Below, one piece after another: positions 43,092 to 53,614 of a DNA stretch of 64,000 nucleotides. Below the pieces are notes generated by a model. The model was not told the DNA's origin. It saw nothing but the letters and a program-made list of their open reading frames with translations, and ran no database searches. Each line of letters starts with the position of its first letter. Positions within the stretch are counted from its first letter, which is position 1. The stretch comes from Scilla litardierei (taxonomy: Eukaryota; Streptophyta; Magnoliopsida; Asparagales; Asparagaceae), in the NCBI GenBank assembly GCA_030789695.1, contig CM061142.1, positions 571,445,281 through 571,509,280 on the forward strand, in the 5' to 3' direction. Made by a program: the position numbers and the translations under genes.

Positions 43092-45659
43092 TCAACGCTT
43101 TTGTGTATTCCCAACAAATTTCCCTTCAATCCAATAAATTTCCCCCAAAAAAATTGACATGATACTGCCACATAGGATAAGTTTAAATCTTCACTCACTT
43201 GTAATATTACTAGTCATAACCCGTGCCCGTAGGCACGGTTCATTTAAGATTTTCCCCTTCAAAATTCTTTTTCACTAAAAATTATTTCTGCATCCAAAAT
43301 TTAAAAGAACAACATTTTAGCGCAAAAAAAAATTAACGCCATCATTTAATATTTTCCCCTCAAAATCCGTGTTCCTAAAAAATTATTTCTGCAGCCAAAG
43401 TTTAAAAGAACAACAATTTAGCGGCAAAAAAATTTAGCGGTTCGATGCGCGGGTGACTTCGGTGCAAAAACATTTAACGAACGCTAGTGCCACAGGCGCC
43501 TTCGGCACGAGCACGGTTCATTAAGCAATAATTTGCAACCGAATTGATTGCTCAAGAGATAAAAACATATATGAGTAATCCTTATTTATGCACTTCTCAT
43601 ACTCTTTTATTATAAAAGAGTATTATAAAATGGTAGGTCATATTAATTGGGGGTAGTTAATAAAAATTGCCGGAGTAATTGATAAAACTACTTTTGTAAT
43701 ATCACTTGGTATATTTTCTTATGCAAATCTCAAGTTGCACATTTCTTATACATGACATAGAATTAAAAATTGCTTGTCATGAAATGTGTTTGATTGCTCA
43801 GGGTATTATATTTTTCTTCAATAAACACATCTCCCAATATTTCACTGCATCAAGAACATTCATGAACATAAATACGCTATTACTCAAAAAATTGTCTTTA
43901 CCAGCAAAGCACAGCACTATACATACAACAAATCACAATGCAAATATGCCACGAAACAAAACTAAGATTCATACCAAGAAATGGCTTATGGTTTAACTTT
44001 TTAAAGGGTGAGTAAGCTGAGGGTTGAACTTTTATTAGGGGAGTCAAGCAATAGTAATATTTGTGTCAACATCAACTTCCAAATAACATATTTTAGCAAA
44101 ACAGTCACTCCAACATACAATGTTGTTCTGTCCAATTTCAAAATGAGCATCCAAAAATTAGTGCCATCAACTTGTGCAGAAACAAACCTTCATAGAAAAT
44201 CCCTACTAATCCAAGTAAAGAATAATGAGCTGTTGCCATCATCAAATTACAAATGAAAATGTAAAATTTATGGCATAAAACGCCTTGCCAAATGAAAATG
44301 TAAATCAGGTACAAAGGCAAACACTATCAAATAATATTACTTTGTGATGCAAAACCGTAACAAAACCGTACCAAAACAACATTTCCCCCTTTTAAAAATT
44401 GCATAAATAAAAAAAATTCACCGGCGCCTTCACCCTCATCCGCCCTTCGTCGTCGCCCCTCCTCCACCTCTGCCAACGGTCTGAGAGAGAGATAGAGAGA
44501 GGGGAGAGAGAGAGACCTCAAATTTCAAAGTTCAGAGCTTTTATCAGAGATCTCCTCGATCGATTAACACAATAGATAAAAAATCAAAACTTTATAGGAT
44601 CTCCTCACAGATTTACAAAAAAAATCAAACTACTCACAGATTAACACAAATTTCTAACCGAATGTGACCTACTCGATCTATTTGGAACCACGTCTTTCTC
44701 AGAGATCTCCTACTACCCGTCGACCCAATCACCTTATCACAGATTAACACAAATTTCTAACCGAATGTGACCGAAGAATTGGCCTCCGTTGTTCACCTTC
44801 TCCAATATGACTGAAACAGATCTTGACTCGAGATTTCTGCTGCATCCGTGACCTGAAACCAGTGGCAATGCTTAAAGATCAAATCTTTTTGCTCTATGTA
44901 TTGGCAGCAACCTTTCGAAATTGAGCAAACTTAGAGAATCAATAGGAAATCTTTGAGCCATGCTTCAAATACATATACATAGATCATTCTAACCATTAAA
45001 ATTTTACCTTCGATCGCCGACGTTGCTTCTTTTTTCTCCGATCTCTTTTTGCACGAAGAAGAAGACCTTTTGCCTCTTTTTCTCCTCGTCAATTACATCA
45101 ACTACAACAGATTCAAACATTGTGTTATGCTTTTAAAAAGAATGAAGTGAGCTTGCAAGGATGTATCAAAACATCTTGCGATGTGGCTCTAGCGCCTGAT
45201 CTCAATGACGGTGACAAAGGGATCTGGAGCTTGAGCGCTGAGGATTTTGTAAAGAGAATTTGAAAAGCCCAGAACTTTAAATTGAAACAATCTCAAAAAA
45301 ATCAAACCTTGATCATACATGTGGTGGGAGCTTTGATCATCGGCCCATGAAAAGGTACCGATGGTGGGAGCTTTGATCATGCAAAATCTAATCTGACCCA
45401 AAGTTGAAGGGTTTCAATTTAAGGGTATTAATCTGTGAATGGTTTCAAATTAATAGAGAAAAGGTTGGGAGATGGGAAGTCACAAAACCGGTTCCTTTGA
45501 AACGAAATTTTATTTGTTTTCATTAATATAACGTTGATGTATTTACTATAATGCTCAATGCCATTTCGAAATTGGAGACTGACATATGGGTCCCACCTTA
45601 CTCTTTGGTTTGCTTTATATGGTAAATTAACACTGTTGATTTATGGTCGTGTTGGTGGG

Positions 45660-45746
45660 TGCAATATCATGACCGCCCAAAGGGAGGCTGCTTGTAGTGA
45701 TATATCTGTCCCTTTGATGATTATAGCAGGCCCCGGTAGTGGAAAG
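45660..45746 (+). pseudogene. Captured exon of an SRS2/UvrD-type DNA helicase
   Basis: In-frame peptide TAQREAACSDISVPLMII followed by AGPGSGK, the Q-motif region plus Walker A of superfamily-1 UvrD/SRS2-like helicases, then a splice donor (GTTTGA at 45747) exactly where the K/T of GSGKT is split, so the exon end was copied with intron sequence. Plus strand, opposite to H2. In plants this resembles SRS2-like helicase genes acting in DNA repair. One exon only; no function expected. The upstream exon border is not resolved. Confidence 0.7.
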
Positions 45747-46045
45747 GTTTGAACTTCACAATTTCTTGGAACTTTTAATTGTTCGCTAATTGGTTATAAC
45801 ATTGTTTTGATTATTTTATATTTGGAATACTTGCTTTGAGGAAGTTGAAGTGAGGTACAGATATTAGCCGAAGGATTAAGCGGGCTGCATCGAATGCATC
45901 GATACCATAAAGATTCGATTTAAAGGATTGAAGACTCATTCGCGGATCCCAAAAAAAGTGACACAAAGTTTGCAGGGCAGGCGCCGTTTGAATGACCCAA
46001 AGTGCAGGCTTTTAATTCGACCAAAAGTTGAAGGGTTTCAATTTA

Positions 46046-46365
46046 GGGCCTGTTCTTTTGAGTGGAATGAGGTTGGGGAAAGTGGGGGGAATAATGGAAT
46101 CAAGAGAGAGAAAATTTTTGTTTTGTGTTCTTTTGGATGAGAAAGTGGAAGGAGAAAGTAAAGGAGAAATGAATTCCTCATGAAATCCCTCATTTTAGTT
46201 TCTTTTTAGAGGAGAATAGAGAGGGAAAGAGGTTTTGGGAATCCCTTTATGCTGGGAAAACAAAAGAACGGGTTTGGGGAATCCCAATCGATTTTCCCCC
46301 AAAACACTGTTCACAATAGTGAAAAAAGTGGGATTCCCCTCGTTTACACTCAAAAGAACAGGCCC
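46046..46365. mobile_element. Tourist-like (PIF/Harbinger) MITE in H2
   Basis: 320 bp, inverted ends GGGCCTGTTCTTTTGAGTG and CACTCAAAAGAACAGGCCC, target duplication TTA (46043-46045 and 46366-46368). The uninterrupted sequence GGTTTCAATTTAAGGGTATT occurs at about 45413-45432, an empty site within the same Helitron. No coding capacity. Confidence 0.92.
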
Positions 46366-46543
46366 TTAAGGGTATTAATCTGTGAAGGGTTTCAAAAAGT
46401 GTTATTTTTGGGTTTACGGGCTGAGGATGCTTTTGTTCTTTCAACAAATTTTCTCCCAATCCAAAAATTTCCCCCCAAAACTTGATGTGACATTGCCACA
46501 TAGGATAAGTTCAAAAACAGCTCTTAATTGTAATATAGGTAGA

Positions 46544-47257
46544 TATTTTTCTCCTTAAAAATCAAAATAAGGATATAGCTAAAATTTTTGCCCAAGGATC
46601 TTTGTCATATCCGAATACGATCCAACAGATACTTAAATCCAAATTCTTATTATAATAGTATGTTTTTGAGTTAAAATATTCTTATTAGTATTTATATTCA
46701 TTAAAAGAAAACAAATTTAGATATAAGAATAATGAAAAGTACATGATCATTTTTGATTATGTACGATGACCAGAGAGTCCCAAAAAATGAACAAATAACT
46801 CCTGAACCCAATAATCGCATAGGCATGTTGTATACATGTAACCAGAAGTAATCCGTGCGTGCAGTCACGATGCAAAAAAACCACAAAAACAGGATACGGT
46901 GTACGCATGCAATCACAAATGTGTGAGAAGTGTGGATGTGTGTGTCGGTATCGTCGTGAATAAAAGGGGTAAAAATCGCAATGGCAATCATGTAAATAAT
47001 AAGGGATCAAGGTGGGAATGGCAATGGCACACTTGTAAATAAAGGAAGGCTTTTGGGTGGTTTTTGTGTTTGGGGTGATGTGGAGGGGGTGTGGAGGAGG
47101 GGCCCACCTTTTTCCTAGTTATATCTTAGCCTCCACCTAGGACAACTTCACCAATTGTATAAAGGATATCTGGGTGCGTGCAAACACACACAAAAATTTT
47201 GACCGACGATATTTTTGTGGTTTGGTATCCGTTTTACGTGTCATTACCATTGTAAAT
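46544..47257. other. Intergenic DNA
   Basis: AT-rich, no ORF with recognisable similarity and no repeat structure I can define. Confidence 0.4.
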
Positions 47258-47409
47258 CTTATGAATAGTAGAATCCATTGATACCAATTTGATGGCCTTT
47301 CTTTGATGTTTTCATGTAAGATTTTGTCTTTACAAATAAGGCAGGATCTCCTCGATGAAAACGCCAAAAAGACATATAATTGGTATCAATGAATTTTATT
47401 CTTCATAAG
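47258..47409. repeat. 152-bp foldback element
   Basis: Arms 47258-47289 and 47378-47409 (32 nt each) are inverted repeats, best over ATTGATACCAATT. A weaker inner pairing (TGATGTTTTCATG with GATGAAAACGCC) lies inside. Probably a small MITE; target duplication not clear. Confidence 0.6.
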
Positions 47410-47676
47410 CTTTCCACCGGTACCAACAATGCATAAAATGAAGCCAGTCAAAGTTTCTTTTGGATTCGACTATATACACCGAAAAGCCGACGTATGGATT
47501 TGAATTTTTTCCAAAAATGGAAAGCAAATCAATCACTTGTCCGTTCACAAGCACCATCTCTCCTACTTTATTTCCTTTTTTGGAAAAATAATGATTAAAT
47601 ACCCCCAAAACCTTTAGGGTGTATATAGCACTCTCCTTTCTTTTGGGTTGGACTAAATACGCCTCAATTTGAGGTG

Positions 47677-48468
47677 TGTTGATACACGGGTACGGCCCAC
47701 GAAGCAAGGAGAGAATAATAAGGCCCATCTAGAGATTTAAGCTTTGGCCCAATAACCCAAAACCCGTCAGCGGAGGAGAGTTATTACCCAGTCAATGAGA
47801 CTGCTCATTGGACCATTGAGGCTCTGCCGATTACATGTGATAGTTAATGGAGACCGAGTAAATGAGCGGCCGTTATCAACAATTTCGCAGAGGATCCCGC
47901 TATAATCAATGAGGAGCCACTATGCAATGTCGACAGACATCATCAACTATAAATAGGTGAGAGGACAACGTAAGAAAGGTTCAGACTCCTAAGGTACGAA
48001 AGACCCGACACTCTGACATTCTACTTTCCATATGATAATTCTTCCTCCAAATAGCTTGCGGTGACTGGATCGAGACGAATCTCCGTGGGTCAATCTCGAC
48101 AGCTCTGAGCCTTTCCTTAAGTTCCATTTCTAACTTAAGCATCGGATGGGATTTGGGTCGGAACCTAGATCTGACCCCCCCTGACGTTACTTTGTGGTGT
48201 AGGAGATTAAGGGTCGACCCGACAGAAGGGTCGAACGACAGCTCCCGTCGACAGTTGTCCGAGGATCGACCCGACCAGAGGGTCAAACGGCTGTTGTATT
48301 CAGCTATTGGGTCGAACAAGTCTCCGAACTGCATTTTCATCTCAACCACCATCAAACGACCATGTTTCTACCAACCTAGGGTATCATCTCAATAGCTGAC
48401 TAGGATCCATCCTGACAAGGGAGTCCATATCAACCCAAATTGCCGTAGAACCAATTTTGACCTTAACA
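47677..48468 (+). mobile_element. LTR of E6 (Tat-clade Ty3/gypsy)
   Basis: Begins TGTTGATACACGGG and ends GACCTTAACA (792 bp). TATA box TATAAATA at 47948-47955. Directly after it is TTGGCACTGTCTGTGGGA (48470-48487), the Tat-type primer site, also seen in E3. No matching 3' LTR is in the window. Confidence 0.75.
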
Positions 48469-49966
48469 GTTGGCACTGTCTGTGGGATACTGAGTCGACA
48501 TCCCTGTCATCCAACTACTCTGACCATGTAGACTCGCCCAACAACACATGGTGAGAACACCATGGCATCTCTCGGTATCAATGTCATTGACATGATAATG
48601 GGATATCCACCACATCCAGAGTTATCAACCTCCCTCCAAAGTTCTTACACTAGGAGGCTGATGACCATCTCAGTTGGAAAGAAGCGTCCGAGAGATTTTA
48701 CACCTCCAATATTTTTTTAGATGAAGATTTGGAGGGTGTGGAATTGCCACACGATGATGTCGTTGTTATCAGCACCATCATCGGCACGGTGGCGGTGAAG
48801 AGAATGATCATCGACACGGAAGCTCGTGCGACGTACTTTTCTTCACCACACTGGAAAAGACGTGATTGGCTTCGTCTGAATTAAGGGAATGTCCGGGGCC
48901 ACTTGTTGGTTTTACTGGGCATTCTGCTCCGGTAGTGTGCATCATCACGCTGCCGGTGACTTTCAGAACGTCACCCCGACAAGTCACTCGTCTGACCACC
49001 TTCATCGTGGTGAAGATCAATTTCGCGTACAACGGAATCATAGGCAGACCATTGTTAAACTCAGTGGAGGTGGTGGTCTCGACGTTCTATCAAATTATCA
49101 AATTCCAAACTCCTGAGGGAGTTGGAAAGGCGAAGGGGAACCAGATGCAAGCACGTTCGTTTTACCTCATGTCCACCTCCATGAGAAGGGTGGAACAAAC
49201 AGATCTAGATGATCTTAGCAACAAGGACCAACATGAGGAGCGACGACACGTAGCTGTCGAAGAGATGGAGGACATCCAGATCTCTAAAGGAGAAGGAAAG
49301 ACTTTCCATTGGGTCGATGCTCCCTTTCGACCTAAGGGAACAGTTAATTACACTCTTAAGAGAGAATGCTGACGTGTTCGCCTGGTCTCCAGAGGACATT
49401 CCTGGCATCGACTCTCAGATGATCTCCCACAAGCTGGAGGTCAACTCCACTTCCAAGCATGTGAAGCAAAAGAAGAGAAACATTGGGGGTGACAAGATGA
49501 AAACTGCCACTGAAGAAGTAGATCGACTTCTGGCAGCGGGGTTCATTCGAGATGTCCAATAGACTGAATGGCTCTCCAATGTTGTAATGGTGAAGAAGGC
49601 CAACGGCAAATGGAGAATGTGTGTTGACTTCACCAGCCTTAACAAAGCATGCCCAAAGGACAGCTACCCTTTGCCTCAAATCGACCATCTTGTCAACAAC
49701 GCTTCTAGCTATGAGCTCTTGAGCTTCATGTGTGCTTTCTCTGGCTACAACCAAATCTAAATGGTGCCAGCAGATGAAGAAAAAACCTCCTTCATCACCG
49801 ATCGAGGTCTTTTTGTTATAAAAAGATGCCATTTGGTATAAAGAATTCAGGAGTGACGTATCAGCGTATGATGGACAAGGCCTTCAAGGCTCAATTGGGC
49901 AAAACTTGGAGGTCGATATTGATGATATGCTGGTCAAGTCGAAAAAACCAATGATCAAGCAGAGAC
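48469..49966 (+). pseudogene. E6 protease-RT fragment (Tat clade), truncated
   Basis: After the primer site gag is missing. A protease region follows near 48760-49150: the catalytic DTGS-type motif is degraded (IIDTEAR near 48810), and the downstream part (ECPGPLVGFTG, GIIGRPLLN) is recognisable. Then linker and RT entry (LLRENADVFAWSPEDIPGID, 49317 on), RT blocks KWRMCVDFTSLNKACPKDS near 49610, MPFGIKNSG near 49830 and the active-site equivalent IDDMLVKSK near 49925. Stops at 49560 and near 49760 and several frameshifts. Sequence ends abruptly near 49966, so RNase H, integrase and the 3' LTR are lost. Confidence 0.82.
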
Positions 49967-50703
49967 AAAAGTTTTTTTTAGTTTTTAAAGCTTATTTTAA
50001 ATATTTTATTAAGGGTCATGTAGTGTTGTACACGTAGGCACATTGGACTTTTTGGAGCTATTTTATTGTTATCGTTTGCTTTTGCTTTATTTTAGTTGCA
50101 TGTGTTGAGTTTGTGATCTGCTGGTATAAACAATCTAGTACTTAAAACTTTTTGAGAATTTAATGAATGAGAATGGATTAAGTTTTGAGACAAAACCAAG
50201 ATTGTTCATTTGAACCCTAGGTTTTTTAAAATCCCCATGCATGTGAGGTGTTTATGAGTGGGTATGTGAGACACATAGGTGTGAGGCCCGAAAGTTATCC
50301 TAATCCTTAGATTTATCCCCTTCATATGTATACGAAACTCAATGTTGGTGGTTTGCATATGATCAAGGTTGAATCCAATGGACAGTAATGAAAATCAAGA
50401 TGTAATATCTGTATCTCATCGAGCGCTATTCGCTTCTGTCATCATCAAAATTCAAATGCTGAAACTAAACGTAAAATTAACACGATATTCCATCAAGCTT
50501 TTCCAAAGAAGAAAGATGGGTTTGCATGAATTGTGTCAAAAGCTTCCTAAGTTGAAGCCACAATTTGAGTTAGAACCCACGGAGCTAGAATTGATGACAT
50601 GGCATGCATCAGAATTAGAGCCAGAATGAAAGCATGAGCTTGAGCATGTGTCCGAGCCCGAGTTACATGTTGGTCTTGGACCAAGGTTTGATATAAAGAT
50701 GCT
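49967..50703. other. Unassigned DNA
   Basis: AT-rich. An 87-codon plus-strand ORF (50369-50629) shows no recognisable domain; it ends in Glu/Leu-Glu-Pro repeats. Could be a decayed retroelement part. Confidence 0.35.
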
Positions 50704-51006
50704 GATGGAATCTAGGGTTTGTTTGTGGGGAAATAGGGATTTTAGTGGAGAAAAACAAGTAAAAGAGGAATCTTTATTGCTATTTCAAATCTGGAAAACA
50801 AAAGATAAGGCCCCGATTTAAGATGAGGCAATCTCCAAACTTTCGCTTCGACATGAAAGTTTAAATCTCCAAGGGTGGCAACTTGGCCTAGGGTTAACAA
50901 TCTCAAAATAAGCATGAAAAACACATTAGGGCCGGCTCCTAGCTATTAACACAACAATTAGCAATTTTGCATAAAAGCCTCCCAACTTTCATATTTGCAT
51001 AAAACA
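50704..51006 (-). mobile_element. Probable 3' LTR of E7
   Basis: On the minus strand a polypurine tract GACTGGGGGG precedes TGTTTTATGC at 51006, the expected LTR start. AATAAAG (minus, near 50777) may be the polyadenylation signal. The far end near 50704 is a guess from TG/CA ends. Confidence 0.5.
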
Positions 51007-51081
51007 CCCCCCAGTCAGAAAATATGAAATCACCGTGGGGCTGCCGCACGCCTCCTCTGCCTATATGTGATAACAGCATCA

Positions 51082-52430
51082 TTACTCCTCCAAAAGAGCC
51101 ACCTTGTCCTCAAGGTGAAAATTTGGAAACTGTTGTCGGATCATCTCACGAGACTCCCACTTAGCATCATAATCGGGCAGTCCCTACCATCTGATAAGCA
51201 CTTCCCAAACTTTTGCTGCACTTTGACGAACACCCTTGACCTCCTGTGGCTCCAGCAATACCTCCATGTTCTCGATCAGGGTGGGTAGGAGAGTAGGTGA
51301 CAAAGTGTAGTCTCCAATCGTGCATTGTAGGTTGGAACACCAGGTGGATAGTGGACGTAGCAGGCAGTTGTAGGCGATCGGCCACCTTCCTAATCCTGGC
51401 CACAACCTCAAAATGACCATAATAGCGAGCCGCCAGCTTTGCATTGCTCCTAGCGCCACTGTGTTCTGTACATACGGCCACAACTTCAGATACATCTTAT
51501 CGCCCACCTCAAAATGCACATCTCTAATCTGTTGTGCTCTCAACAAGTGTCGCTTTAGCTCCTCCAACATCTTGTCTCTCTCCAAATGCTCCTCCACCTG
51601 AGACACAGGGGTCGTACCACGGATGTAGTGTATCAAATGGGTAGGATTGCACCCGTAAAGAATGCCAAAAGGGGTGCTATGTGACGCCGAGTGGTATGAG
51701 GTATTGTACCAGTATTTCGCACACGCCAACCACTTCGCCCACTTCTTTGGCGACTCTGATGCAAAGCATCTCAAATGTGTCTCTACACTCCTGTTTACCA
51801 CCTCTGTCTGGCCATCTGTCTGCGGATGGTAGGCCGTGCTCCTCTTCAAAATGCTCTCCTACACCTTGAATAATTCCCTTCAAAAGTTGCTTAAGAAGAC
51901 TTTGTTGTGGTCTGATACGATGGAGGCATGTAACCCGTGCAGACGAACTACTTCATTCATAAAAGCTGTGGCTAACGTCACTGCTGTGTATGGGTGTCGT
52001 ATGTGTATGAAATGGGCGTACTTGCTGATGCGGTACACCACGACAAGTATGACAGTGAAGCCCTCCGACCTTGGTATCCCTCAATAAAGTTCATGCTGAT
52101 GTCCTCACAGACTCTCTCTGGCAAGGCTAGTGGTTAAAGTAGTCATGTGCGAGCCATCACCAAATATTTGTGATGCTGGCAGACGTTACACTCTGCCACT
52201 AGGCACGCGATGTCACTCTTCATCCCTGACCAGTACAGCTTCCAGGCCATCCTCATGTAGGTCTGCTGTACCCCTGAATGACCCCCTATCGAGCTGCCAT
52301 GGAACTCCTGAAAAATCGTCGGTATATAGGAAGACTCGGCGGTAGCACCAACCGCCCCTGATACAACAGCCTCTGCTCACTATTATTTGTAACGAACGCA
52401 TGAAAGCGTTAGGTGACGCCGTCACCATAT
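51082..52430 (-). pseudogene. E7 chromovirus integrase-chromodomain fragment
   Basis: Minus strand. Integrase zinc finger near 52200-52300 (GGHSGVQQTYMRMAWK, CNVCQHH), core with AYHPQTDGQTEVVNRS and WYNTSYHSAS (51184-51849), integrase C-terminal part (EVGDKMYLKLWPY), then a chromodomain (WEVLIRW at 51184, continuing DYDAKWESREMIRQQFPNF in another frame) to TAA at 51084-51082. An intact chromodomain of this class targets integration to heterochromatin. Frameshifts near 51190, 51400, 51880 and 52210. RT and upstream parts are absent. Confidence 0.82.
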
Positions 52431-53198
52431 CAAGGGAATGTAACCTCCATAATTAATTGACTTAATATTGGCGCTAAAATGATAATTAACGTACGATATT
52501 TGCGGTAGGAAACTCATTGTTACGCGGGTGCACGAGCGACGATGTCACAAATCATTTCACCACCTCCAGAGATGGGGGTGTGTTTTATCATGTCATTTTA
52601 CCATCATCCAAACATGGAGTCAGTGTCGTTATTATTTATTAAATTCATTTCACCACTTCCTATTCATGGGAGTGGGGTTTATCAAGCATTTTAGCATCTT
52701 TAGATGTAGAGATGGGGCACGGGACAACACGGGTATGTGTGCGTGGAGTAGTTGACAATTGCACGTCGTACCCTCGGACAATGATATTTGCATTAACCTA
52801 GAAAAATCACATTTCATTAACATGACACTTTTAGAAATGTTTAAATATGGTAATTGGTCACATGACTATTATGATATCAATTGATCGTGATTGGCTTATC
52901 TGAGTACATGTCAACATTTATTAAAGTATCCTGGTATCATGTTTTCATCTTTTTAATATTTATTAATTTGCCTTCGTACCATGGTATCTTGCTAATAGAT
53001 TCCATTGTTGCATAATTACATCCATGCACACAGAAATGTTATTATATTCTCTTTTATATCATCATGTTTTTCTTAGTCACTTCTGTGCCCATGTTAATAT
53101 TATTAAATTTCCTTTGTATCATGCTTTTAACCGATTAGTAGACTATGGTGTTGCCTACTAGATTCGTTTTAATAACTGTTAAAAAGATATTAATGCTT
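52431..53198. other. Intergenic DNA
   Basis: AT-rich, no supported ORF or element boundary. Confidence 0.4.
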
Positions 53199-53284
53199 GG
53201 GAACCTACATGAGTAACTCTCACTGACAGACATTGTATTGGTGTTTTCAATGCAATGTCTGTCAGCTCCTGAAGGTAGGTTCAC
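53199..53284. repeat. 86-nt hairpin
   Basis: GAACCTAC (53201-53208) pairs with 53275-53282, and CTGACAGACATTG (53223-53235) pairs perfectly with 53253-53265 across a 17-nt loop, with a bulged middle. Size and shape resemble a plant small-RNA precursor or a tiny MITE; no known mature microRNA is recognised. Confidence 0.55.
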
Positions 53285-53510
53285 AGATCCTTATCCAGCG
53301 TTGCACAACTCAGTTTGAGAATTGATTATTCTAAAGATCAATCTTAGGCTGCAGCTTCATGACATATATCTATGTTGTATATGGCATACAGCACCTCTTC
53401 ATTTCATTTGTTGTAATCCATTTTTTGAGACAGATTGTAATATTGATAATATTATCTGTATTGTTTTGAGTATGCATGCAAGGACCAGCAAGTAACTATA
53501 GAAGCTTAGT

Positions 53511-53575
53511 GTGCTTAGGACAAAGAGGAAGGAATAGCAGGGTAAGGAAATGTACTCCTTCCTTGTCTTAAGCAC
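53511..53575. repeat. 65-nt hairpin
   Basis: GTGCTTAGGACAAAGAGGAAGGA at the left pairs with TCCTTCCTTGTCTTAAGCAC (53556-53575), about 19 paired bases with a 3-nt bulge and a 22-nt loop. Lies just upstream of the E8 gag remnant. Confidence 0.6.
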
Positions 53576-53614
53576 ATTGCAGCCCCGCTCCAAAAATTAA
53601 AAAAATTAATTAAA

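Larger units (their letters stand above)
35422..43209 (-). mobile_element. H1: Helitron-like element containing E5
   Basis: The minus-strand 3' end reads CCGTGCCCGCGGGTACGG, a GC hairpin, then TTATGACTAG followed by T. A hairpin about 10 nt before a CTAG terminus at an A/T site is the Helitron 3' signature. A degraded second copy of the same end lies at about 35755-35790. The other end meets H2 at 43209-43210. No Rep/helicase gene is present, so it is non-autonomous. E5 (36088-43091) makes up most of its length. Confidence 0.65.
43210..46543 (-). mobile_element. H2: Helitron-like element with captured gene fragment
   Basis: 3334 bp. Minus-strand 5' end A/TCTACCTATATTACA at 46543 and 3' end CCGTGCCTACGGGCACGG (hairpin), GTTATGACTAG at 43210, followed by T: the A-TC...hairpin-CTRR-T arrangement of Helitrons. 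No Rep/helicase of its own. Contents: a gene-like block 44400-45250, a 36-bp direct repeat (44634-44669 and 44737-44772), a helicase exon (45660-45746), a duplicated segment (45405-45450 and about 46018-46045 plus 46366-46395), and a Tourist MITE. Its 3' end sits on the 5' end of H1. Confidence 0.7.

Noticed and set aside
50369..50629. 87-codon ORF as a gene
   Set aside because: No recognisable domain or conserved context; not supported.
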